Part shown: positions 1 through 6,167 of the stretch, one piece after another
How positions within the stretch are numbered: position 1 is the stretch's first letter
How the letters are laid out: every line of letters begins with the position of its first letter
Source: an uncultured Acidimicrobium sp.
GTDB lineage: Bacteria > Actinomycetota > Acidimicrobiia > Acidimicrobiales > Ilumatobacteraceae
Direction: 5' to 3'
Assembly: GCA_903895515.1 (NCBI GenBank)
Contig: CAITUB010000193.1
Span: 1 to 9,554, forward strand
Length of the DNA: 9,554 bases
Notes under the pieces: model-generated
The model's input: the letters and a program-made list of their open reading frames with translations, nothing else
What the model was told of the DNA's origin: nothing
The model's database searches: none
Translations under genes and position numbers: made by a program

Positions 1-478
1 ACAAGTGACGAGCAGACTCGGTGTTTCGGCTCCGGCAATTGACGTATCGTTTGATCTCGATTTATTTGAGTTGACTAAAGAGCACATGCCGTTGCAGTTT
101 TTGGTTTGCGACGAAACCCAGTTTTATTCTGTCGACCAATGTGACCAACTTGCGCGAGTTGTTGACGAACTCAATGTTGACGTCTTTGCCTTCGGACTGA
201 TTACCGACTTCCGCGGATTGTTATTTGATGGCACGCGACGTCTTCTAGAAATTGCTGATCAGCGTATTGAGATGCAAGTTGAAGCCCGTTGCTGGTGTGG
301 TGACCGAGCAAACAATAACGCTCGTTTGGTGAACGGTGTCATTGTGTACGAAGGCGAGACAGTTGTTGTTGGTGACACCGACAAGACCATGAGTGAACCG
401 TTGTTCGGCGATGAAGTGCGCTACGAACTGCTGTGCCGGAAGCACTACATCAACGGCGTGCTCGGACCTTCGCAATAA
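1..478 (+). CDS. tdk: Thymidine kinase, 3' portion (5' end outside window)
   Basis: Type II thymidine kinase, which phosphorylates thymidine to dTMP with ATP in the cytosolic pyrimidine salvage pathway. Numbering from the in-frame GTG at position 5, the catalytic-base motif DETQF is at residues 36-40 (E37 the likely general base). The FGLITDFRG stretch at 63-71 matches the conserved segment after the Walker B region. The C-terminal zinc site has its expected four ligands, C96 and C98 in RCWCG and C144 and H147 in CRKHY. The P-loop half is missing because the gene continues upstream of the window. The GTG at 5 is therefore not the start: the preceding codon is open and TSRLG matches an internal segment of the family. 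The TAA at 476-478 lies inside the 3' end of the convergent VanZ-like gene (29-base tail-to-tail overlap). Nothing visible suggests inactivation. Confidence 0.93.
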   Translation, partial: QVTSRLGVSAPAIDVSFDLDLFELTKEHMPLQFLVCDETQFYSVDQCDQLARVVDELNVDVFAFGLITDFRGLLFDGTRRLLEIADQRIEMQVEARCWCGDRANNNARLVNGVIVYEGETVVVGDTDKTMSEPLFGDEVRYELLCRKHYINGVLGPSQ

Positions 479-938
479 TCTCTGCGACAACTAAAACGAT
501 TAGCACTCCGACACAGTTTCCGATCAAGTCGGTTGCCTGACGGGTACGTAATTGGGTAAACCAAGGTTGAGCGAGTTCTACAAACACCGTCCACGCAAAC
601 AGCAGTACTAAAGTACGACGAACAAACATTGCTTGCACTGCGCAGACAAGCAACAACGCACATGTTCCCCACACCACCGCATGGAGGTCAGCATCTCCGG
701 TTGGACGGTGTTCGAGAACGCCAGTTGTTGCCGATTTGTTCACACGTAAAGCGAATTCAATGATGTTGGACCACCACGTAATGGCAGTATCCGACCACAT
801 CAGTGCAGTGGCCACAACGATTCCACCTCCAGCAAAAACCGAACGCGCGGTACTTCGCTGCACAACTAGTTCAATCGAATTGCGCGCTTTACTGGGCGAT
901 CCCAGCCGGGTTGGCCGGTTGGTTTTGGACTTGGCCAC
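450..938 (-). CDS. VanZ-like family membrane protein
   Basis: Small integral membrane protein of the VanZ-like family. The family is named after a teicoplanin-resistance accessory protein, but most members have no known function. From the GTG at 938 it has 162 residues. The family signature is present: D84-L-H86 opening a hydrophobic helix (about 88-105), ExxQ at E121/Q124, R131 and R133, then D137 and N141 leading into the last helix (about 138-154). Another hydrophobic segment lies near 34-48. The start is uncertain. GTG 938 gives a basic N-terminal tail but overlaps the upstream dehydrogenase gene by 73 bases. A GTG at 863 (residue 26) begins just past that gene's TAG at 868-866, would give 137 residues and keeps every signature residue. 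Neither has a strong Shine-Dalgarno site. It is the last gene of the leftward FKBP-dehydrogenase group, and its 3' end overlaps the thymidine kinase gene. Confidence 0.75.
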   Translation of the reverse strand: MAKSKTNRPTRLGSPSKARNSIELVVQRSTARSVFAGGGIVVATALMWSDTAITWWSNIIEFALRVNKSATTGVLEHRPTGDADLHAVVWGTCALLLVCAVQAMFVRRTLVLLFAWTVFVELAQPWFTQLRTRQATDLIGNCVGVLIVLVVAEIIAKVRARR

Positions 939-2152
939 AAACCTGGACCCATTTCCACCATTCCATGATGCGCGCCATAATCACCGAGCAAGTTCAAGAA
1001 CGGATCAGCATTAAATGCTTCAGCACCGCGAACACCTGTGGACTTCCAACTTCCATTTGCAAGTAGTTCAAGCGCAACAACTGGGCAAATTGCGGTTTGC
1101 CACAAAACGGCTTGTGAACCCCAGTCACGCATAGTGGTCTCGTTATCTGCAACGTGATACAGATACACCTCGCGTGGTTTGCCGTCATAAGTTCCGCGAA
1201 CCCACGTTCCTGCACATGTTTTGCCGTGCATCAGGTGACCAAGCTTTGCGGGGTTCGGAAGCACTGCTGCCAAAACGTCACGCGGAGAAACACTGACGTC
1301 TCCCACTCGCACATGTTCCGTGCTGTCAAGACCAAGATATGCAAACGTCTTGAGCCAGTCAATGAATTCTGCACCCAGGCTGTACTTGAACGTCACTCTG
1401 TTGCAATCAATTTCGCGAGGGATAAGCAGCACTTCTTCGTGCTCTACGTTGACGCACTCATAAGGGCCAATGCCGGCTGGAAAGTGAAATACTTCTGGTT
1501 CCGAAAAACAATCAGTTGTATACAAACCACGATTCTTTTCCCACACAATTGGTGGATTCAAGCATTCTTCAATGGTTGTCCAAATTGAAAACGTAGGTGC
1601 GAAGTCAAGTCCATCAATTGACAGGTTTGATCCGTCGCGCACACCAATTTCATCAATAGTGTCAAACAAGTTGTCGGCTGCGTAGCGAGCAAACACATCG
1701 CTGAGTCCAGGCTCAACGCCCATTCCAACAAGTGCCAGCAGTCCGCGGTCACGCCACGCTTGGTCGGCAGCTAATTGGTCTGCGCCTAACGGCGAACCCA
1801 CTTCTTCGTATGGGTTTGATGCATGTGGTTCGCTCAAGTTCATAGCCATGTCGATGTAATTGCAATGTGCTTCATAAGCAGCATTGAAAATTGGCTCATT
1901 CATGCGTGGATCACAAGCGTTTACGACCACGTCTGCTTTTACGCGCTCAATGAGGGCCTTAATAGCTGTCATGTCACGTGCATCGACTTGTTCTGCGACA
2001 AATTTTGATCGATCGTCTAGTTGAGCAATTGCCTCTTCGGCGCGAGAAAGAGAAATGTCCGCAAGGATAAATTGCGCGAAAAACGATCGGGTCTCAGCAA
2101 TAGACGCCATTGAAGCGCCTACGCCACCTGCACCGATTACCAAGATATTCAT
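866..2152 (-). CDS. Saccharopine dehydrogenase family NAD(P)-dependent oxidoreductase
   Basis: Cytosolic oxidoreductase of the saccharopine dehydrogenase/carboxynorspermidine dehydrogenase superfamily, 428 residues, a normal length for single-domain members. The N-terminal Rossmann fold is clear: NILVIGAGGVG at 2-12 is the dinucleotide-binding glycine loop, and D32 at the end of the second strand could favour NAD over NADP. A VVNACDP segment and a CNYIDMA segment follow, as is usual for the family. GMGVEPGLSDVFARYA in the middle resembles the junction to the C-terminal substrate domain. The substrate cannot be read from the sequence; lysine/saccharopine metabolism and polyamine (carboxynorspermidine) synthesis are both possible. 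The ATG at 2152 is well supported by GGTGAG at 2160-2155, about 5-6 bases upstream. A perfect inverted repeat lies just upstream of that site. The VanZ-like gene follows with an overlapping or abutting start. Confidence 0.85.
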   Translation of the reverse strand: MNILVIGAGGVGASMASIAETRSFFAQFILADISLSRAEEAIAQLDDRSKFVAEQVDARDMTAIKALIERVKADVVVNACDPRMNEPIFNAAYEAHCNYIDMAMNLSEPHASNPYEEVGSPLGADQLAADQAWRDRGLLALVGMGVEPGLSDVFARYAADNLFDTIDEIGVRDGSNLSIDGLDFAPTFSIWTTIEECLNPPIVWEKNRGLYTTDCFSEPEVFHFPAGIGPYECVNVEHEEVLLIPREIDCNRVTFKYSLGAEFIDWLKTFAYLGLDSTEHVRVGDVSVSPRDVLAAVLPNPAKLGHLMHGKTCAGTWVRGTYDGKPREVYLYHVADNETTMRDWGSQAVLWQTAICPVVALELLANGSWKSTGVRGAEAFNADPFLNLLGDYGAHHGMVEMGPGLWPSPKPTGQPGWDRPVKRAIRLN

Positions 2153-2171
2153 TACTCACCAGTTCTTCATA

Positions 2172-2191
2172 TGTACAACGTGTGTTGTACA
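2172..2191. promoter_or_regulatory. Perfect inverted repeat upstream of the dehydrogenase gene, candidate operator
   Basis: TGTACAAC at 2172-2179 and GTTGTACA at 2184-2191 are exact inverted repeats around a 4-base spacer (GTGT). The element sits 20 bases upstream of the dehydrogenase ATG, in the 74-base gap between that gene and the FKBP stop. There is no T-run beyond it in the leftward direction, so it does not look like an intrinsic terminator. Its size and symmetry fit the site of a dimeric repressor, or of a regulator that blocks a promoter here. No regulator gene is in the window, so the cognate protein is unknown. A LexA box would need GAAC-N4-GTTC cores, whereas the core here is CAAC-N4-GTTG. 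Confidence 0.4.
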
Positions 2192-2226
2192 AAGTTCTGT
2201 TGCAGTAAGCCTACCCGTGTTATTAG

Positions 2227-2601
2227 TTAAAAAACATTCAGCAAATCAACAACAAACACAAGCGTTTCTCCACCTTTAATTACTCCGCCTGCGCCGCGAC
2301 TTCCATATCCCATGTCTGGTGGAATTGTTAATTGACGACGCCCGCCAACTTTCATCCCAGCAACACCGTCATCCCAACCTTGAATAACTTGACCCGCGCC
2401 CAATCGGAATTCAAATGCATCGCCGCGATTCCATGATGCATCAAACTCTTGGCCATTACTCCATGCAACTCCCACGTAGTGCACAGAAACATTTTTGCCC
2501 TTCACGGCTTCGTCGCCGGACCCAACGGTGATGTCGGTCTTTACCAACTCTGCTGGCGGTGCTTCTTGTGGAATCGTGACGGATGGCTTGTTATTTGACA
2601 T
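2227..2601 (-). CDS. FKBP-type peptidyl-prolyl cis-trans isomerase
   Basis: Single-domain FKBP, 124 residues, which catalyses cis-trans isomerisation of peptidyl-proline bonds in folding proteins. No signal peptide or lipobox is seen, so it is probably cytosolic. The pocket residues known from FKBP12 are all in place: Y42 in VHYVG, F53 and D54 in EFDASW, F65, V72 and I73, W76 in GWDDGV, Y99 in MGYG, and F116 in LVFVVDLL. Residues 1-24 are a short extension before the core. The ATG at 2601 has no Shine-Dalgarno motif. A TATCCT sequence at 2613-2608 ends 6 bases before the ATG, which would fit a -10 box for a leaderless mRNA. The gene lies downstream of the terminator of the tRNA gene, so it needs its own promoter in the 43-base gap. 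It reads toward the dehydrogenase gene 74 bases downstream. Confidence 0.95.
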   Translation of the reverse strand: MSNNKPSVTIPQEAPPAELVKTDITVGSGDEAVKGKNVSVHYVGVAWSNGQEFDASWNRGDAFEFRLGAGQVIQGWDDGVAGMKVGGRRQLTIPPDMGYGSRGAGGVIKGGETLVFVVDLLNVF

Positions 2602-2613
2602 TCAGGCAGGATA
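2602..2613 (-). promoter_or_regulatory. Possible -10 element for leaderless FKBP transcript
   Basis: TATCCT at 2613-2608 on the minus strand matches TANNNT and is followed by 6 bases and then the FKBP ATG. A transcript started from it would begin at or next to the ATG. Only 43 bases separate the upstream terminator hairpin from the ATG, which leaves little room for a leader. No convincing -35 hexamer is seen 17-18 bases upstream. This is a geometric inference rather than a firm promoter call. Confidence 0.3.
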
Positions 2614-2644
2614 ACAACGCGACTAGGTGCTTGGCCCACATATA

Positions 2645-2676
2645 CAAAAGGCCCCCGGCGAACCGGGGACCTTTTG
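2645..2676 (-). terminator. Rho-independent terminator after the tRNA-fMet gene
   Basis: CAAAAGG-C-CCCCGG at 2645-2658 and CCGGGG-A-CCTTTTG at 2663-2676 form a stem of about 14 pairs closed by a 4-base loop (CGAA on the plus strand, TTCG on the minus strand). Read leftward, the single irregular pair is a G-U wobble; read rightward it is a C-A mismatch. Leftward reading also gives the UUCG tetraloop and ends the stem in a T run (TTTTG then TATA). This is a strong intrinsic terminator, 4 bases beyond the tRNA 3' end, that ends the tRNA transcript before the FKBP gene. Confidence 0.9.
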
Positions 2677-2680
2677 ACCT

Positions 2681-2757
<77 letters not shown>

Positions 2758-2770
2758 TCGTAGAAGTTGT

Positions 2771-2800
2771 ACGGTAGCGAGCACACCATAGAGATAGCAA
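2771..2800 (-). promoter_or_regulatory. Candidate promoter of the tRNA-fMet gene
   Basis: On the minus strand, TTGCTA (2800-2795) and TACCGT (2776-2771) are separated by 18 bases and resemble housekeeping sigma -35 and -10 boxes. The -10 box ends 13 bases before the mature tRNA 5' end, which leaves a short leader for RNase P to remove. The match to consensus is moderate. The divergent coiled-coil gene starts 36 bases to the right and must share this 79-base region for its own promoter, for which I see no convincing boxes. Confidence 0.45.
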
Positions 2801-2836
2801 CCTTCGCTCCAAAACACCTGCATCACCACACCCACC

Positions 2837-3220
2837 ATGGCACTTTTCGCTCGAACCCCAAAAGCAACCGTTACCGATCTTGATGCGGTTCGCACAGAAC
2901 TGCAATCACTTCGCTCAGAGGTCACCAAACGCACGAATGAGCTTTCGCTTGTGACTGCAGCAATCAACACACTTGAGCAACGACTGACCGTGTTTGATGG
3001 TCGGCTTTCTGCAACCAACGCCGAGATGTCTAACCAACTGCACGAACTTGGGAATGAAATTCAAACTCTTCTTGAAAAACAAGAAGATCCTGCTTCACTC
3101 GCAGCTTTGGAGCAACTCCGCGTAAACCAAACTCGCATCGCTAATGAACAGGCACGCTATGAAATTGCGTTTCGCCAAGACCTTGCAATGCTTGCTGAAA
3201 TTATTCGCGAGTCTCGCTAG
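2837..3220 (+). CDS. Hypothetical coiled-coil protein
   Basis: I do not recognise a family. The product is 127 residues, with no signal peptide, membrane helix or cysteine. After a short basic N-terminus (MALFARTPKA), nearly the whole chain is charged and helix-compatible, with regularly spaced leucine, isoleucine and valine (for example residues 14-62 and 86-125). A weaker point is the EDPAS stretch near 82-86. It is therefore predicted to be one or two coiled-coil helices, perhaps a dimeric structural or adaptor protein. The ATG at 2837 has no clear Shine-Dalgarno motif. It is the only rightward gene between the tRNA and the three-gene operon, and it ends 3 bases from the convergent UPF0182 stop codon. 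Codon use resembles the neighbours, which supports a real gene. Function is unknown. Confidence 0.75.
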   Translation: MALFARTPKATVTDLDAVRTELQSLRSEVTKRTNELSLVTAAINTLEQRLTVFDGRLSATNAEMSNQLHELGNEIQTLLEKQEDPASLAALEQLRVNQTRIANEQARYEIAFRQDLAMLAEIIRESR

Positions 3221-3223
3221 CGA

Positions 3224-6157
3224 TTAATTACCAATTATTTGCAGTGCCTGTCGAATGAGTTCTCGCGCTTGCGACAACTTCATTTGATACGTAGCAAAAT
3301 CTGGTGGAGTTTGCGCCAATGCAGCATCTGCTTGATCAAAGAGTGTTTCGGCTTGTGCCAACAAATCTGGAGCGGTTTGCGAACCAGTCGGGACATTGCT
3401 TGGCACCGTGGTTGCAGTAGTACCACCAGCATCAGGCACTGTTGAATCTGGCGCTGCTACTTGACCATCACCAACGCGATCACCAAGCGAACCTGCATAG
3501 CCAGGGAACAAGCGCATAATCGCCGTAGTTAAATCATCTGCAATCACCACTTTGTTGTTGTACGAGGCAAGCACTTTGCGCACAAAGACTTGTCGAGCGG
3601 AAGCATCGTCTGGACGTACGAACAATGGGCGGACATAGACAAGTCCCTTGGCTACTGGCACGATCTGCAAGTCGCCGAAAATAACTCGAGATCCACGTTG
3701 GTCGAGCAGTGTTACTTGTTGTGACACCGTTGGGTCGCTACCAAATTCTGCAGCAACCGTGGCCGGACCTTCTGGCAACGGTTCACCCACTTTGTAGACC
3801 TTTAGTTGGCCGTACGTGCGTGGGTCGCTTGAGACAACCATGAATGCACGTAATTCTTTACGCGCATTATCTGAAGAGAACGGCACGAACGGACGAAGCA
3901 TCGAAAACACGCCATTTGTTTCAGTCGCTCCAGGAGCATGGAAAATAGTGAAATACGGTTCAAAACGTGCAACGTTTGCATCTTGAACATTGATCAAGTC
4001 GGGTGTTAACGCTGGGTCAGCAGAGCTCACTACGCCGGTTGTTCCCTCTGGTTCACTTGGCGGAGCTTGAGCAACGCTCCATGCTGCATCACGATTAAAA
4101 AACAACGTTGGATCATCAAATTGATAACGACCGTACATATTGGTTTGTACACGGAACAGATCCTCCGGGTAACGGAAATGAGCAATCAGATCTACTGATG
4201 CTTGAGAAACAGGCGTGAGTAGTTTTGGAAATACTTTTGCCCACGTGTTCGCAATCGGATCATTTGCATCTACTTGGTAGAAGGTTGCTTCTCCGGAATA
4301 CGCATCAACGACTACTTTCACGCTGTTGCGAACATAGTTAAACGTGGAGTTCAGTCCTGATCCTGCGGACAATTGATCGGTGTTTGCCGATTGCGAGTTT
4401 GGGTAACGGCTGGTTGTTGTGAATGCATCGAGAATCCACACCACCTTTCCATCAACTACTGCTGGATACGGATCAGAGTCATATTTTAAAAATGGTGCAA
4501 TCTTTTGTACTCGGTCTTTAACGTTGCGAATCCACATGATGCGCGAGTCCGATGAGATGAGGTTTGATCCAAACAGGTTGTACTCACCGAAATGCAATGC
4601 GAATGCAACGCGACGTGTAGGCGAGGAGAGTTTTACTCCACCAGTTCCTGAGTACGCAGTTGCCTTGGTGTCTGGACAAGCTTGTTCAACTTGGTTGGTG
4701 CCAACTATTGAATAGCCATCAAGCCCTTCACCTACATACAGCTGAGGTGTCTTTACTCCAATGTCGATATAGGTAGGACGACCATCAACGGTCACTCGGC
4801 TCGCAGGCGCTGCAACAACTCCGCAACCGTGCGTATAAATGAGGTGTCGTGAAACCCATGTGCGGTTTGGAATGCCTTCGGTATTGAGTTCTCGGGCACC
4901 AAGGATTACCTGCTGCAACCTGCCATCAATGACGTACCTATCAACGTCGAGGTCTCGAATGGCATAGAACGAAGTCTTTCCTTCGTCCAAAGCAAATCGA
5001 TCCCGCATTTCCAATGGGTCAAGTTGACGAACATCGCGCAATGGAGTTTCATTCGCAGAGACATCAGCAGCACTTATCGGCCCAAAAGTTATTGACTCCT
5101 GCGCTACTGCATTGATATTGAAAGCTGCTTTGGTTGCAACCAAGTTGTGTTCAATGAATGGAAGTTCCTTGGTGCTTACGTTTGGCTGAACGGAGAATCG
5201 TTGAATCACTGCTGGATAGATAGTTCCCGCGACGACGGCAACCAACATCCACATCAATGTCGCAAGAACCGGAATTCTCCAGCCCTTTTGTCGAACATTC
5301 CACAGGAACAGTGCGGCAACAGCAAATGAAACCAAGATCATCAAGTTGATTGCAGGCAATTGTGCCTTCACGTCGGTGTAGGTCGCTCCCTGCACTACCC
5401 CACGAGTTGAATCGGTGAGCGAAAAGCGCGACAGCCAATAGCTGGCGGCTCTAATTACTGCAAGACCCGCAAACAACACTGACAAGTGCGCTTTTGCCTG
5501 CGGAGTTACTTTGCGGCCCTGCACCTGCAGGCGAATTCCACCATTCAGGTAGTGAATTGCGGCAGTTACCACGGTGATAAGGACAAGCGCACCAAAGAAC
5601 CAATTGACCACAAACTCTGCAAACGGCAATCGGAAAACGTAAAAACTGATGTCCTGATTGAACAATGGTTCTTTGATTCCAAAAGATTGGTGGTTTCTAA
5701 ACAACAACCACTCTTGCCATTGTGTCATCGCAGGTAGCCCAACCATGAGGCCCAGCACTACCGAAATCACCGCCCTCACAATCCATTGCCTGCGACCAAC
5801 TAATTGCCGATAACCAGCGAGTGCACGCTCTTCCGGCGAGGGTGCGATGGATTCGGGCGCAATTCGATCGGCAAGCCAACCATTGATCAACATCAACACA
5901 ACAAAGGCGGTTACGAATACAGCTCCAAGTGATGCTTTTACGCCCAGAGTCCCCCAAAACACATCGCCACGGCCGAGCATGTCATGCCACAGTGCATCAA
6001 CATAAAAACCCGAAATGCTCTTTGCTGAAAGAAACAAGACAACGATCAAGCCAATTACTGCTGTCGCAATAATGCGACTGCGGCCTGGACGCTTTAAGCG
6101 AAAACCGCCTTGAGGATTACGGGGACGACGAGGAGGTAAGTCTGAAGGGTTGCGCAC
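3224..6157 (-). CDS. UPF0182 family large membrane protein
   Basis: Integral membrane protein of the UPF0182 family, 977 residues, within the usual size range of about 900-1000. Its biochemical function is unknown. A basic, proline-rich N-terminal tail (1-28) is followed by seven hydrophobic segments near 29-47, 76-95, 126-144, 182-203, 224-241, 268-287 and 295-316. The hallmark EPLFNQDISFYVFRLP stretch is at 163-178, between the third and fourth helices. Residues from about 320 onward form one large soluble domain, expected outside the membrane. A Pro/Thr/Ala/Gly-rich linker and a short helical C-terminal tail rich in Ala, Gln and Leu close the protein. The start is GTG 6157, 10 bases after the stop of the upstream chimeric gene, with no Shine-Dalgarno motif visible. 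The spacing makes it the last gene of the PDZ-Lon operon, and it lacks a hairpin terminator at its 3' end. Confidence 0.93.
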   Translation of the reverse strand: MRNPSDLPPRRPRNPQGGFRLKRPGRSRIIATAVIGLIVVLFLSAKSISGFYVDALWHDMLGRGDVFWGTLGVKASLGAVFVTAFVVLMLINGWLADRIAPESIAPSPEERALAGYRQLVGRRQWIVRAVISVVLGLMVGLPAMTQWQEWLLFRNHQSFGIKEPLFNQDISFYVFRLPFAEFVVNWFFGALVLITVVTAAIHYLNGGIRLQVQGRKVTPQAKAHLSVLFAGLAVIRAASYWLSRFSLTDSTRGVVQGATYTDVKAQLPAINLMILVSFAVAALFLWNVRQKGWRIPVLATLMWMLVAVVAGTIYPAVIQRFSVQPNVSTKELPFIEHNLVATKAAFNINAVAQESITFGPISAADVSANETPLRDVRQLDPLEMRDRFALDEGKTSFYAIRDLDVDRYVIDGRLQQVILGARELNTEGIPNRTWVSRHLIYTHGCGVVAAPASRVTVDGRPTYIDIGVKTPQLYVGEGLDGYSIVGTNQVEQACPDTKATAYSGTGGVKLSSPTRRVAFALHFGEYNLFGSNLISSDSRIMWIRNVKDRVQKIAPFLKYDSDPYPAVVDGKVVWILDAFTTTSRYPNSQSANTDQLSAGSGLNSTFNYVRNSVKVVVDAYSGEATFYQVDANDPIANTWAKVFPKLLTPVSQASVDLIAHFRYPEDLFRVQTNMYGRYQFDDPTLFFNRDAAWSVAQAPPSEPEGTTGVVSSADPALTPDLINVQDANVARFEPYFTIFHAPGATETNGVFSMLRPFVPFSSDNARKELRAFMVVSSDPRTYGQLKVYKVGEPLPEGPATVAAEFGSDPTVSQQVTLLDQRGSRVIFGDLQIVPVAKGLVYVRPLFVRPDDASARQVFVRKVLASYNNKVVIADDLTTAIMRLFPGYAGSLGDRVGDGQVAAPDSTVPDAGGTTATTVPSNVPTGSQTAPDLLAQAETLFDQADAALAQTPPDFATYQMKLSQARELIRQALQIIGN

Positions 6158-6167
6158 GCAGTGGAGA

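Noticed and set aside
5..7. GTG as the start of the first rightward gene
   Set aside because: The residues after it match an internal part of thymidine kinase and the ATP-binding P-loop half is missing, so the gene begins outside the window.
1154..1588. A 144-codon plus-strand frame opposite the dehydrogenase gene
   Set aside because: Antisense to a well-supported family member, Cys- and His-rich without a domain pattern, and without a ribosome-binding site or neighbours that would fit.
2172..2191. LexA (SOS) box
   Set aside because: Spacing of four bases fits, but the actinobacterial core GAAC-N4-GTTC is absent; the core here is CAAC-N4-GTTG, and the adjacent genes are not SOS functions.
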